Assembly (NCBI GenBank): GCA_910587945.1
Contig: CAJUNI010000003.1
Span: forward strand, 25,856 to 89,855
From: an uncultured Parvibacter sp.
Lineage (GTDB): Bacteria > Actinomycetota > Coriobacteriia > Coriobacteriales > Eggerthellaceae
Reading direction: 5' to 3'
Length of the DNA: 64,000 nucleotides
Shown here: positions 42,486-51,513 of the stretch, one piece after another
Layout: each line of letters starts with the position of its first letter
How positions within the stretch are numbered: the stretch's first letter is position 1
Notes under the pieces: model-generated
The model's input: only the letters and a program-made list of their open reading frames with translations
Told to the model about the DNA's origin: nothing
The model's database searches: none
Program-made: the position numbers and the translations under genes

Positions 42486-43477
42486 TTACTCAAACTCGTC
42501 TAACAGTCCGAGCTTCTCTTTCATCAACAAGATGCGCCGCACCGAGTCGTCAATACGCTCCTCGCTGATGGTGCCAGCCTCGACCCGGCTCACGATGGCA
42601 TCCACGCCTGCCCGCGGGTAACCCGGAAGCAAGAACACGTCAATCCCCGCATCCAGACAAGCCAGCGTAGCATTCACATAGCCCTGCTGGGTCTTACCGT
42701 ACACATTGGTAAGGGCGCCCATCTGCATGCCATCAGTGGTAATAACCCCCTCAAAGCCCATCTCGTTGCGCAGAAGGTCGGTCACAATGACCGAGCTCAC
42801 CGTGGCGATCTTATCGCCATCCAGCGCCGGCACGGTCAAGTGCCCGATCATCACCGAGTCAGCGCCTGCGGCAATGCCTGCGGCAAACGGCACCAAATCC
42901 TGCTCAAGCAGCTGCTCTTTAGTCTTGGTAACCGAAGCCGCGCCTACATGACTGTCTGTGGACGTATCCCCATGCCCCGGGAAGTGCTTGATTGACGTGC
43001 CGACGTTCTTGCTTGCAAACCCTTCCAGGGCACTGGAAATGAGTGTAGCCGCCGTCCCGTAGTCGCTCGAATACGCTCGGGCACCGATAATGGTGTTTGC
43101 AGGGTTGCTGTTCACATCCGCCACCGGTGCGAAATCCCAGTTGAACCCAAGACGGGCGCAGTTGTCCGCGAGCTTAACCGCGTTCTCAAAAGCCACCGTA
43201 GGTCCTTGAGCCTCATAGGTCTGCATAGCATTGATCTGGTACCCAATACCCGCGCCACGTTTCGCGCCATCATAGGTGGTGCCACCGATACGCTGCACGC
43301 GGCCAAGACAATGATCTCGATGGTAAGAAGCCAACTGGCAATGCGCTTAACAATACCGGGCTTGCGAATCTCCTCGATAACAGTGACCGCGGGACGCGGC
43401 CCGCCTTCACGAATAACGACATCGCTGTCAACCACTGCAGCGCCATCCGATGAGAGCCCCTTGATAACATCAGACAT
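42486..43477 (-). pseudogene. NagZ-like beta-N-acetylhexosaminidase (GH3), internally deleted and frameshifted
   Basis: The 5' part (ATG 43477 after GAGAGAGGGTTTG; MSDVIKGLSS) encodes an N-terminal cytoplasmic stretch and a membrane helix (ASWLLTIEIIVLAA). Near 43310 the frame changes and continues as a GH3 domain starting at VQRIGGTTYDGAKRGAG. It retains KHFPGHGDTSTDSH (acid/base His) and VITTDGMQMGAL (nucleophile Asp). The first 100 or more residues of the barrel, including the usual DxEGG motif, are missing. NagZ-type enzymes remove GlcNAc from muropeptides or glycans. This copy is probably inactive. Confidence 0.75.
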
Positions 43478-43567
43478 AACAAACCCTCTCTCAAAAAAGT
43501 CTCCCCTGTTGAAAAAAGTGCCCGACCAGAATCCCCATCCGGCCGGGCAACGCATTTTCAATCCCGC

Positions 43568-46500
43568 TTATTGTACCTGACGCAAGCGCTTCACACTAGC
43601 CAGGATTTTCTCGCGGTTTATGAACCCAACGGCGCCCGCCGCAAGCACCACAACAGCGATGATGCCCCAGGGCACATCCTGCGTGGCCCCGCTGGTCTTA
43701 GCGAAATCTCCCGCTTCAAGACCCTTTGCCGGACTCCCCAGCCCCGTAGAGCTCAGACGATGATTCGCCAGACCATTCTGCTCAGCGAGCGAGGATCCAG
43801 CGCCCAGCGGACGGTTCATCGGCGTCACCTTGTTGGGCGTAATGTTCGAGTTCAAAGGCTCGCCGTTGATACCCGGTACGATAGGCCCGTTGCCCGTCAC
43901 GTACACCGTCTGGTCGCTGTCAGTGGGATCCGCATGTTCGGCCACAAGCACGGCCTCAGCAATGTCACCACCCACACGCATGTCGCGGTAGACATACTGG
44001 TACACCACCAGACCCTCGTCCATCAGCCCTGATGCATCGAAGGTGATGAACGTGTCGATCTGGCCCGTCGTGGCTGCCGGCACGAAACGGGTCTCGATAC
44101 GCACCGGCTCGTCATTCACATACAACTGCTTGCCATCCATCGTGTGCAACTCGCTCACAATGACGTACTCCTTGCCGCGCACCATGCCCGTGTAGCTGAT
44201 ACGGTCGCGCACCTGAGCCGTCTTGGAATTCTGCAGGTACTTATCCGAGTCGCTCGCATCCGATGCAATAGTATCGATCTCGGCCTTGATGACCTTGACC
44301 GTCTGGGAATCCAAGCCCAGATCCATATCCCCAGCAACAGCACGAGAATCAGACTCGCGCACCAGCACGGTGAACGCCGTCACCTCGCCAGCAGGAACGT
44401 TGCGAGCGTCGAACTCAACCGAAACGGTCTTCTCCGCCTTCGTGCCCTCAGCAGTGAACTCCGTCGTGCCCCAAGCCATGGTGTCGGCCATGCCAGTATA
44501 GACGGGATTGGCCTTTATGCGATCGATACCCTCGGCATCGAATGCCACCGGCCACCCGTCAAACGAGCCCTCAAGCGGATTGAACGCACCCTTTGCGTCG
44601 GCCAGGCCGAGCTCATCCCAGAGCGCCAGACCAAACTCAGACAAACGGCTCGCATCAGGGGCGGCACACACAGGGTTGCCCGTCTCACGGCTCACCAGGA
44701 AGGTGTAGAGCTTGTACTTGGCGCCAGGCACCAGACGCTCCATGGACACTGTGTCAGTAACCGCGGCCTCGGAATCCCCGTGCACCTCCTTCTCTTTCAG
44801 CTCTCCTGTGAGCACCGTGGAAAGACTCGAACCCACAACCTTGTTGGTACGATCCCCGTCGGGAATATAGTACTCGCCACCCGGATTGTCAGGGTCAGGA
44901 TACTTGGTCTTGTCCCCATCACCCGGGCGCCCATCCCCAGGCTCGCCCTTCACGTCGTTCGGGTCATCATCACGGGAGATGTCAGCGCCCGGACGGGTGA
45001 TGACGGTATCGAGGATGATGTCCCCGCCGATCATGTCAGAGGTATCCACCGAATCGAACGGAATGTTCACTGTACCGTTGGGGTCCTTCGGGGTGAAGGG
45101 AACGGTCACCGTCACAGGGTTGCCATGCTTGTCGCACACAGGCTCGCGCTCACCCGTCTCAGGATTGGGTTTCCACAGCGTGCCGGTGATCTCGTACTCA
45201 AGACCGGGCACCAGATCGCGATAGGTGGCCTCGCCGTCCAGCTCGCTGTCCGGATCGGCCATGACAGTCGTAGTCCCCGTCTTGCGGTCGGTAAGCTCAG
45301 CCGTATGCGACGGATCGTCCACCCGCACCTGCTGGTCATAGTCATCAGCCTGCTCATGGGTCGCAACCTGCACCTCAGCACCCGTCTCAGGATCGATCTC
45401 GTAGAGGTACTCGTAGACCACCAGCGTGCGCCCGCGCAGCGGGACCGAGTTGATGGCCAGAGACACCTCGCGCACATCGCTCACAATAGTGTCGCCCATA
45501 TTATCGATATCGCCCTTGGAGGTGAAACGGGTCTCGCCCACAATAGGATTGCCCGCAGCATCGACGATAGGCTCGCCCGTCTCGGGATCCATCAACTTGG
45601 CGCGCAGGATATGGTCAGTGCCAGCCTTGATATCGTTGACCTCCACACGGTCGATGATGACCGCGGTCGGATCGCAGATAAGGTTATGGCCGCCGCGCAG
45701 GCCGTCGCGAGCCTCGGTCCAAACAAAGGATGCCTGACTGCGCTGGTCGTCGATGGTGCCGAACTCGACCTTGTAACCGTCCTTGGAGATGATAAGCTCA
45801 CCGACGGTCACCATGTCCACGTCAGCGTTCTTGGCGACAGGCAGCTCGACCAGCGTATAGCGGTCATAGATGAGGGCGCCCTTGCTGTTATCAGGATTGC
45901 TGGCGCCGAACCAAACACCCTGGTCTTGCACCAACTTGGACTCGTCCACCACCGCGTTCTCGACGTTAGGACGTACATTGCCGTGCTCGTCCTTGTACAG
46001 CGTCCAGCCCGTGACCGCAGCATCAGACGCATTGGTGTTCTCAGTGTGGGGTGTCCACTCGGAAGAGGAATCGAAATAACCGTTATCACCGGTCACAATA
46101 ACATGGGTCTCGCCCGTGGTGAGCGAGGTCATAAGAAACGGAATGCCGCTCCAACGCTCCTGGCTCATCTCGTTAGCCTTGACGAAGGAAAGATCCCCGC
46201 GCTTGACCTGCTCAGCATGCTCGGGCGTCGTGTAGGTCTTAACGTGCTCGATCTTACCTTCGACTGTCACCTTCTGCACAAAGACCTGAGTCTCATCGAG
46301 CAGATACCCGTTCGGTGCCTTGGTCTCACGGATAACGTAGGTACCCAGCGGCAGCACCGGCGTACCTTCCAGGTCATAGTACAGCTCCCCACCCGCGACC
46401 AGATAATCGGGGTGCAAAAGGATCTGGCCATCTTCGTCAGTCGCGAACGTCCAGCTACGCAACAGCTTGTTAGCCGCCTTCGCATCCGCTTCGCTGTCGT

Positions 46501-46729
46501 ACCAGCCGCCGTAGAAGTCGACCTTGTACTCCGCGCCCGCCAAAGTGGCACCACCCTGTGGGTCGTTGTCGTAGATCTGCGCCAACTTGACGGCATCTGC
46601 CCGTGCCTCGTCTGCGGTGTTCATCGTCACAAACATCGCGCACCCGAGAATCAAACAGATGGAAATGATAACTGAGATGACCCCAGTCACGTATTTGCGC
46701 ACATTTGTGCGCGCCCCTTGAGCTCCCAT
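43568..46729 (-). CDS. Second VaFE/SpaA-type surface protein
   Basis: This encodes 1053 residues. The start is ATG 46729 (MGAQGARTN) after GAGAGAGGTTG. It has a basic N-terminus, a membrane or signal helix (about 14-36), a SpaA domain (LAGAEYKVDFYGGWYDSEAD), a domain parallel to one in the larger protein (GETHVIVTGDNGYFDSSSEW), then VaFE-type repeats (YEITGTLWKPNPETGE, KEYVIVSELHTMDGKQL). The C-terminus has FAKTSG (about 1009-1014), a hydrophobic helix and basic residues. The sorting motif is unusual, like that of the larger neighbour. Probably a wall-linked pilin or adhesin. Confidence 0.8.
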   Translation of the reverse strand: MGAQGARTNVRKYVTGVISVIISICLILGCAMFVTMNTADEARADAVKLAQIYDNDPQGGATLAGAEYKVDFYGGWYDSEADAKAANKLLRSWTFATDEDGQILLHPDYLVAGGELYYDLEGTPVLPLGTYVIRETKAPNGYLLDETQVFVQKVTVEGKIEHVKTYTTPEHAEQVKRGDLSFVKANEMSQERWSGIPFLMTSLTTGETHVIVTGDNGYFDSSSEWTPHTENTNASDAAVTGWTLYKDEHGNVRPNVENAVVDESKLVQDQGVWFGASNPDNSKGALIYDRYTLVELPVAKNADVDMVTVGELIISKDGYKVEFGTIDDQRSQASFVWTEARDGLRGGHNLICDPTAVIIDRVEVNDIKAGTDHILRAKLMDPETGEPIVDAAGNPIVGETRFTSKGDIDNMGDTIVSDVREVSLAINSVPLRGRTLVVYEYLYEIDPETGAEVQVATHEQADDYDQQVRVDDPSHTAELTDRKTGTTTVMADPDSELDGEATYRDLVPGLEYEITGTLWKPNPETGEREPVCDKHGNPVTVTVPFTPKDPNGTVNIPFDSVDTSDMIGGDIILDTVITRPGADISRDDDPNDVKGEPGDGRPGDGDKTKYPDPDNPGGEYYIPDGDRTNKVVGSSLSTVLTGELKEKEVHGDSEAAVTDTVSMERLVPGAKYKLYTFLVSRETGNPVCAAPDASRLSEFGLALWDELGLADAKGAFNPLEGSFDGWPVAFDAEGIDRIKANPVYTGMADTMAWGTTEFTAEGTKAEKTVSVEFDARNVPAGEVTAFTVLVRESDSRAVAGDMDLGLDSQTVKVIKAEIDTIASDASDSDKYLQNSKTAQVRDRISYTGMVRGKEYVIVSELHTMDGKQLYVNDEPVRIETRFVPAATTGQIDTFITFDASGLMDEGLVVYQYVYRDMRVGGDIAEAVLVAEHADPTDSDQTVYVTGNGPIVPGINGEPLNSNITPNKVTPMNRPLGAGSSLAEQNGLANHRLSSTGLGSPAKGLEAGDFAKTSGATQDVPWGIIAVVVLAAGAVGFINREKILASVKRLRQVQ

Positions 46730-46762
46730 GTGTTTCAACCTCTCTCCGGAAAAGATTAGTAG

Positions 46763-46793
46763 CCCCAGGATACCATAGAAACGGTACCTGGGG
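46763..46793 (-). terminator. Hairpin upstream of the second VaFE gene
   Basis: CCCCAGG-TACC arms have a one-base bulge; the minus strand continues CTACTAATCTTTTCC. It could end transcription from the BspA remnant. A TGG-TATCCT element inside it could also be a promoter for the VaFE gene. Confidence 0.5.
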
Positions 46794-46830
46794 CCACAAT
46801 GAAGATCGAGGAATACGACACGAATACCAA

Positions 46831-47070
46831 TCAATGCTTCCACACAGGAGCAATAACGTTAGAAGCCTTATTGTTGAAATACTTGTACGAAGTCACATTC
46901 GTGACATCCCAACCCCTACAATTCAAAGCGAGCGCTGAACAATAAGCAAACATCTCACCCATATTTGCCACAGACGATGTGTCAAACCCACCTAAACTCA
47001 ATGACTTCAAAGTAGTACTATGCGAAAACATGTTATTCATGTTTTCAACATTACTAGTATCAAAAATCAT
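46831..47070 (-). pseudogene. BspA/DUF285 repeat fragment
   Basis: The frame reads FDTSNVENMNNMF, then FDTSSVANMGEMFAYC and WDVTNVTSY, which are leucine-rich BspA-like (DUF285) repeats, and ends at a natural-looking stop. The ATG at 47070 has no ribosome site and upstream sequence is AT-rich and non-coding. It is the tail of a lost surface gene. A related longer gene lies at 52681. Confidence 0.7.
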
Positions 47071-47131
47071 TATCGAAAAACTTAAGGGTCATGGTCAATA
47101 CGTTTCCAAAAAAAATTGTCATCACCCAAAA

Positions 47132-47222
47132 GCACAGCCCAATGCTGTGCAGTCATCACACCTGCAAGGTGAGAAAAGGCCAGAAAAGGACATCTGGCCC
47201 CAAAAAGGTATCTCCCGATACC
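47132..47222 (+). promoter_or_regulatory. Leader of ssb with three hairpins
   Basis: Three inverted repeats follow one another: GCACAGC/GCTGTGC (47132-47150), GGCCAGA/TCTGGCC (47178-47199) and GGTATC/GATACC (47207-47222). They lie 45-140 bases upstream of ssb and may fold as a structured leader or single-strand initiation or promoter structure. Confidence 0.4.
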
Positions 47223-47268
47223 CCAGAATTCTCATCTGTAAGCAACCATCCAAGGATAGGAGAAAGAC

Positions 47269-47709
47269 ATGATTAACGCTTGCAACTACGGTACCGTCAT
47301 TGGCCGCCTCGCTCGTGACCCGCAGATCTTCACTAACGAGGACGGCTCCCGCAAGGTGCTCATGACCGTCATGGTGCGCCGCAACTTCAAGCAGAACGGC
47401 ACCTACCAGTCCGACGCTGTGTCGCTGGAGGCCTACCTGCCGAAGGAGTTCAATGCCCCGATCTACAACATGATCCACCAGGGTGACCAGGTGGCCATCA
47501 TGTACACGGTGCGTTCCTCGTCCTACCAGAAGGGCGGCGAGACCATCTGGGCCGAAGCCAAGCAGATCGAGACGATCCAGCTGCTGGAGTCCAAGACCAC
47601 CACGGACGCCCGCCTGGCCGCTCGCAAGGCCGAGGCTGCGCCGGCTCCCGTTGAGGCTGCCCCGGTGGCCGTCGACATGGATGCCGTGCAGATGCCCGCT
47701 ATCGGCTAA
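47269..47709 (+). CDS. ssb: Single-stranded DNA-binding protein
   Basis: This encodes 146 residues. The start is ATG 47269 after AAGGATAGGAG. The OB-fold is seen from NYGTVIGRLARDPQIF through VLMTVMVRRNF and QVAIMYTVRSSSYQKGG. The C-terminal 40 residues are Ala/Pro-rich, and the tip is not the usual DDDIPF. Element-encoded SSBs protect the incoming transferred strand and damp the SOS response. It is the first gene of a plus-strand accessory region and ends with a strong terminator. Confidence 0.85.
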   Translation: MINACNYGTVIGRLARDPQIFTNEDGSRKVLMTVMVRRNFKQNGTYQSDAVSLEAYLPKEFNAPIYNMIHQGDQVAIMYTVRSSSYQKGGETIWAEAKQIETIQLLESKTTTDARLAARKAEAAPAPVEAAPVAVDMDAVQMPAIG

Positions 47710-47725
47710 CAGACGCATGCCGTCG

Positions 47726-47770
47726 CTCCCAACTCGTGAGTTCCTCCGAGTTGGGAGTTTTTTTTTTCTT
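47726..47770 (+). terminator. Terminator of ssb
   Basis: CTCCCAACTCG and CGAGTTGGGAG have a 10-base loop, followed by a run of T. Confidence 0.9.
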
Positions 47771-47791
47771 TGGTCGTTCGCAAACCCGTTA

Positions 47792-47811
47792 AGCTGAATC
47801 CAGATTCAGCT
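47792..47811. repeat. 20-bp palindrome, candidate operator
   Basis: AGCTGAATC and GATTCAGCT are separated by CA. It lies 48 bases upstream of the gene at 47859, in promoter position. Confidence 0.55.
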
Positions 47812-47858
47812 GTAAGGTCATGTGCCAACCGGCAAGACAGGACGGAAAGGGGACCACC

Positions 47859-48209
47859 ATGCACACCAACATCAAGACTGTTGTCAATCACAACTTCGAC
47901 ATTGAAATGCAGGCCGCCAGCGAGTTGCTCCACCGTATGACCACCAACAGCCGTCTCATGTTCGAAATCCATGATGATGACGAGGTGGAGGCGCTGCGCC
48001 TGAAAATGTGCGAGATCCGCAAGATCCAGCCTGCCGTTCTCTTCCGTAAGACGAAGGTGCAAGCTGCGCTGCACAACTACGAGGGTGCAGCCAAGATCAC
48101 CGTATCTAACGAAGCACTCATCGAGGCCATGGACGACATGAAAGCCGAGAGCACCGCTTCCGATGCCGACATCCTCGATACGCTGATCAACTGGTATCGT
48201 CTCTGGTAG
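47859..48209 (+). CDS. Hypothetical protein
   Basis: This encodes 116 residues. The start is ATG 47859 (MHTNIKTVV) after GGAAAGGGGACC. It is a helical, soluble protein with alternating basic and acidic stretches. It is a single-gene unit between a palindromic operator-like site and a terminator. Family not recognised. Confidence 0.7.
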   Translation: MHTNIKTVVNHNFDIEMQAASELLHRMTTNSRLMFEIHDDDEVEALRLKMCEIRKIQPAVLFRKTKVQAALHNYEGAAKITVSNEALIEAMDDMKAESTASDADILDTLINWYRLW

Positions 48210-48220
48210 TGAAACCCTGA

Positions 48221-48251
48221 TACCCAGCCTATAGGCTGGGTATTTTTTTTC
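48221..48251 (+). terminator. Terminator after the 116-residue gene
   Basis: TACCCAGCC and GGCTGGGTA have a TATA loop, followed by eight or more T. Confidence 0.9.
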
Positions 48252-48261
48252 AGCCTGCGAA

Positions 48262-48280
48262 CATCGAAGTGCCTTCGATG
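48262..48280. repeat. Inverted repeat upstream of the 57-residue gene
   Basis: CATCGAAG and CTTCGATG are separated by three bases, 45 bases upstream of ATG 48325. Candidate operator. Confidence 0.45.
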
Positions 48281-48324
48281 CGGTGCTATGCTGCAACTGA
48301 ACGAAACGAAGGGAGGGCCCTATC

Positions 48325-48498
48325 ATGGCCAAGAAACAGAAGATCAAAATGTCCAAAACAGGCCCCATCACCATCACCGCCGAGGCCCTCTTCGACGCTT
48401 CCAAACCCCGTTTCAACGGATACGCCACAGGACACGGCGCCCATGGTCATCGCGGCTACGACCGCAATGCCATGAAGCGCCGCTCCTTGGACTGGTAA
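48325..48498 (+). CDS. Small basic hypothetical protein
   Basis: This encodes 57 residues, MAKKQKIKMSKTGP and onward, ending MKRRSLDW. The start is ATG 48325 after AAGGGAGGG. It is Lys/Arg-rich at both ends with a Gly/His-rich middle (GYATGHGAHGHRGYD). Codon use and the strong ribosome site support a real gene. It could bind nucleic acid; no family recognised. Confidence 0.65.
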   Translation: MAKKQKIKMSKTGPITITAEALFDASKPRFNGYATGHGAHGHRGYDRNAMKRRSLDW

Positions 48499-48552
48499 AA
48501 AAGAGAGGACCCAAAGAATAGCGACCTCTCTCAAGCGCTATCCTTTGGGTCC
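48497..48552 (-). terminator. Terminator of the second sortase gene
   Basis: 17-base arms (48507-48523 and 48536-48552) pair with one mismatch. On the minus strand they are followed by TCTCTTTTTT. It ends the transcript of the sortase at 48611. Confidence 0.8.
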
Positions 48553-48610
48553 AAAAGGAGGAAGGAAGGAGAGTTGAGTATATCACTCACATTTCCAACC
48601 TGTCAACACC

Positions 48611-49378
48611 CTACCGCTGAGGTTCCGATGACGCCACGGCAAAATACGCGATGGTGCGCTCGTTTTTCGGCGTGTAGTTATAGCTGCACGTGACCAGCGA
48701 CACAATCTGCGATGGTGCCCTCTCATCGAGCACCACCTCGGCGCCACTCAGGCGGCCCAGATACCAATCGTGAAAGTCGTCCTCATCCTCGAACACACAG
48801 CGCTTCGCAAGCTCCGTGCCGCGGATGATCTCCGCACCCGTCAGCTCCAGCGTCCACACCCGCTCAGGTGTCTGCAGATAGGCCACCGTGTGCTCCTTTG
48901 CCCAACCCTCATTCGAGTACTCGGCGATATCTGAGAACATGCTCCCATCGTGCCAATGATGGCCCAGAATGGCGGTGTTCTCCGTGCCCATAATGCCTTC
49001 CGTGCACTCGGCATCCACAAATGCTGCACCCACCTTGTCAGCCTCACCGGCCGCATTGGTGTGCAGGTACTTCTCTGGGTCATCTGCTGGCGCCTGACAC
49101 ACTGGCTGCGAAATCGAGGTGCCGGGGATCTCGATCCAACCGACCACCTCCGGATTGGCCACCTGAAGGCTGGCCCAATCCACTTCGCGCCACGGGTGCT
49201 CCTCCACCTCCACGGCCATTGGTTTCGAGATGATCTCCCCTACCGACGGCACCCAACCGGTCTCAGCCAACTCGTGATAGCAGAACACACCTGCCACGCC
49301 TACAATGGCGATAGACACAACAACTCGGATAATGCGCCCAGCCCGCTTGCTCGCAGGCGACGCGGCCATCTTCGTCAT
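48611..49378 (-). CDS. Second class B sortase
   Basis: This encodes 255 residues. The start is ATG 49378 after AAAGGGG. It has an N-terminal transmembrane helix (about 15-33), then a compact class B domain: GWIEIPGTSISQPVCQ, His140 in AILGHHWHDGSMFSD, Cys231 in SLVTCSYNY, and Arg241 in PKNERT. It differs from the sortase at 28962, which has a large insertion. It is an isolated minus-strand gene within a plus-strand region, with its own terminator, and is divergent from the small membrane protein gene at 49433. Confidence 0.88.
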   Translation of the reverse strand: MTKMAASPASKRAGRIIRVVVSIAIVGVAGVFCYHELAETGWVPSVGEIISKPMAVEVEEHPWREVDWASLQVANPEVVGWIEIPGTSISQPVCQAPADDPEKYLHTNAAGEADKVGAAFVDAECTEGIMGTENTAILGHHWHDGSMFSDIAEYSNEGWAKEHTVAYLQTPERVWTLELTGAEIIRGTELAKRCVFEDEDDFHDWYLGRLSGAEVVLDERAPSQIVSLVTCSYNYTPKNERTIAYFAVASSEPQR

Positions 49379-49432
49379 AATGAAACCCCTTTCAAAATCC
49401 CGAATACCCCCAGTATAGCAAAGGAGTCACCT

Positions 49433-49690
49433 ATGGAAAAACGAAAATACCACCTCGGCACCGTGCTGGCCGACTGGGCAGCGGGGCTGGTAGCCACCTT
49501 CCTCATCGGCTGCTGCATCGCAACCGCTGCCGATTTTGTCGCACCTTCTGCTGAGGTTATCCTAATCACCACCCGTATTGGCATAATCGTCATGCTGGCC
49601 CTATTCGCTGTAGCCATTGCACACATCACATTCCTTCTCATCACTGACCGCACGCACATCGAAGACCACACGACATCTGACCCGAAATAA
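49433..49690 (+). CDS. Small two-helix membrane protein
   Basis: This encodes 85 residues. The start is ATG 49433 (MEKRKYHLG) after AAAGGAGTCACCT. Two hydrophobic helices (about 13-34 and 44-68) are followed by a short His/Asp-rich tail. It is first in a plus-strand run of genes with short gaps. Function unknown. Confidence 0.65.
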   Translation: MEKRKYHLGTVLADWAAGLVATFLIGCCIATAADFVAPSAEVILITTRIGIIVMLALFAVAIAHITFLLITDRTHIEDHTTSDPK

Positions 49691-49724
49691 ACTAGGTCTG
49701 CCAAACCAAAAGAAAGGAACTGCC

Positions 49725-50210
49725 ATGGCAAAGTCAGTCAAAACCTTCGTATTTGAAGCCGAACCGAACACCAAGTGCACCATCACACTAGACCTGTCGC
49801 AGACCAACCTAGGCCCCGCCATCTCCATCACAGGCACCATCGTCGTCCACAACCCTAAGACCCACAAGTACGAGACCCAATGCGCCGGCCAATGTCTGAA
49901 CACCATGATCGATTGGTTCCCCCACCTCATGGACGATGAAACCTTCGCCACCCTCTATGACTTGTGGACCCATTGGCATCTCAACGACATGCAGGCGGGA
50001 ACCCCTGCTCAGACCGCGGCCCTCGACCGCGCCCGTAAAACGGGCGAGCTTGATAACTACGACTACACCAAGTCCCTCGAATACTTGAAGACCGTCGGTC
50101 TGTACAGCGACGAATGGTGCGGGTCCCCTTACGTCTATGGCACCAGCTGGCTTCATTGGCCCCTGCCCGATGACGTTATCACCACGGTAACCAACCTGCT
50201 GGAGTCTTAA
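49725..50210 (+). CDS. Hypothetical protein
   Basis: This encodes 161 residues. The start is ATG 49725 (MAKSVKTFV) after AGAAAGGAACTGCC. The N-terminal half is beta-rich (TKCTITLDLSQTNLG, SITGTIVVHN). The C-terminal half is helical with several Trp (LYDLWTHWHLND). There is no signal or membrane segment. It is co-oriented and probably co-transcribed with its neighbours. Family not recognised. Confidence 0.7.
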   Translation: MAKSVKTFVFEAEPNTKCTITLDLSQTNLGPAISITGTIVVHNPKTHKYETQCAGQCLNTMIDWFPHLMDDETFATLYDLWTHWHLNDMQAGTPAQTAALDRARKTGELDNYDYTKSLEYLKTVGLYSDEWCGSPYVYGTSWLHWPLPDDVITTVTNLLES

Positions 50211-50249
50211 GTCAACCCCAACCGCCTTAACTGAAAAGAAAGGATACCA

Positions 50250-51410
50250 ATGAAACGCAACTGCCAATCCATCATGCCGTTCATGATTCTCGTCGCCGTC
50301 ATCATAATGGATTTGGTCTTTGCAGCCATCATTTGCTTTGCTGTCGGAATGTGGGAGAACCCAAACCCAGCTCCCACGCTGCTCAACATCTGCATTCTAG
50401 GCATCTTAGTATTTGGGCTATCCCCGTTCGGATACATCCTCTACATCACCGTTCTGGAGTGGTGGGACAAGCGCCGCGGCGAGACCCTCGTTGACTCGCA
50501 CCTTACCGATGACGCCTACGACATCATGTACTCAGTGCACAAAGATGCTCGTGACAAGGGTGGCAAACCCTATGTGGACCATCCTGTTGCCCTCACTCGG
50601 GTCATGGACACTGAAGATGAAGTCTATACCGCTCTGCTCCACGACGTGATTGAGGATGCCAGCGACCCTGAAGCCATGCGTGCACTGCTGCACCAACGCT
50701 TCCCCAGTGCTGTGTGCAATGCTGTGGAAGCTCTCACGCGCCCTGATGGTGTCACTTACGCCGACTACATCGACAACCTCAAGACCGACCGTCTTGCAGC
50801 CAAAGTGAAGCTCGCCGATCTGGCGCACAACATGAACCTTGAGCGCATCCCCGAAAACGCGCGAGACCAGTACCTGTCCTTGTACAACCGGTACCATCGC
50901 GCTGCAGATACCATCTTGGCTTACTGGTCTGATGACCCTGCGATGCAAACGCACTGGCGACGATGCTGCCGAGACCTCGGCGCCACCATCCCATTGAAGA
51001 TTAAGGAGGCCACCATGAGCTTATTCGCTGATGTCCGCATCGCCACAACCCGCGAGGGCTATGATGCCATCTGTGCCTTCGTTGACGCTGCAAAGAAGAA
51101 TCCCAACGAGCGTCAACTGATTGGCGCCCAGCATCCAGCCCCATACTTCATCAACCAATACGGGTGTGTTGTATTCGGGTGGGATGTGATCAAATGGGGA
51201 CCGCTGTACCAGAACGTAAGTGTTATCTACGATGCGCTGCAAGAGTTGGCTGCCAAGCGTATCCCCTGGCAGCTTTGTTGCATCTACGAGCCCATGACAA
51301 GCCGTTTCGGAACAGAGGATGACATCGATTTCACTGATCATGACCTCAACCATGAGCTCAAGATGACCATCAAACCCCAGATATCCATTGGCCTCTCCAT
51401 TAACGATTGA
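50250..51410 (+). CDS. Membrane-anchored HD-domain protein (SpoT-hydrolase-like) fused to a second domain
   Basis: This encodes 386 residues. The start is ATG 50250 after GAAAGGATACC. Two transmembrane helices (about 8-33 and 44-68) precede an HD domain of the RelA/SpoT hydrolase type: KGGKPYVDHPVALTRV (His111), ALLHDVIEDA (His131, Asp132, Glu135, Asp136) and KLADLAHNM (Asp190, Asn194). Such domains hydrolyse (p)ppGpp or related alarmones with Mn2+. From residue 256 a separate domain follows that has its own strong ribosome site and start codon. In a conjugative element it may counter alarmone-based toxins, which is inference. Confidence 0.75.
   Translation: MKRNCQSIMPFMILVAVIIMDLVFAAIICFAVGMWENPNPAPTLLNICILGILVFGLSPFGYILYITVLEWWDKRRGETLVDSHLTDDAYDIMYSVHKDARDKGGKPYVDHPVALTRVMDTEDEVYTALLHDVIEDASDPEAMRALLHQRFPSAVCNAVEALTRPDGVTYADYIDNLKTDRLAAKVKLADLAHNMNLERIPENARDQYLSLYNRYHRAADTILAYWSDDPAMQTHWRRCCRDLGATIPLKIKEATMSLFADVRIATTREGYDAICAFVDAAKKNPNERQLIGAQHPAPYFINQYGCVVFGWDVIKWGPLYQNVSVIYDALQELAAKRIPWQLCCIYEPMTSRFGTEDDIDFTDHDLNHELKMTIKPQISIGLSIND
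51003..51017 (+). promoter_or_regulatory. Internal ribosome site and start within the HD gene
   Basis: AAGGAGG lies five bases before an in-frame ATG at 51015 (MSLFADVRI). The C-terminal 131 residues are probably also made alone, or were a separate gene that became fused. Confidence 0.6.
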
Positions 51411-51513
51411 TCCTAGCCCTGGCCTCACGGTCAGGGCTTTTTTTGCACCCAAAAGCTGCGCATACGCTCAGCTGGCTGCCCGTCTGCGACCAACTGAAAC
51501 AGGAGGTCACCCC

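Noticed and set aside
44144..46675. Plus-strand ORF of 843 residues
   Set aside because: It is a shadow of the second VaFE gene.
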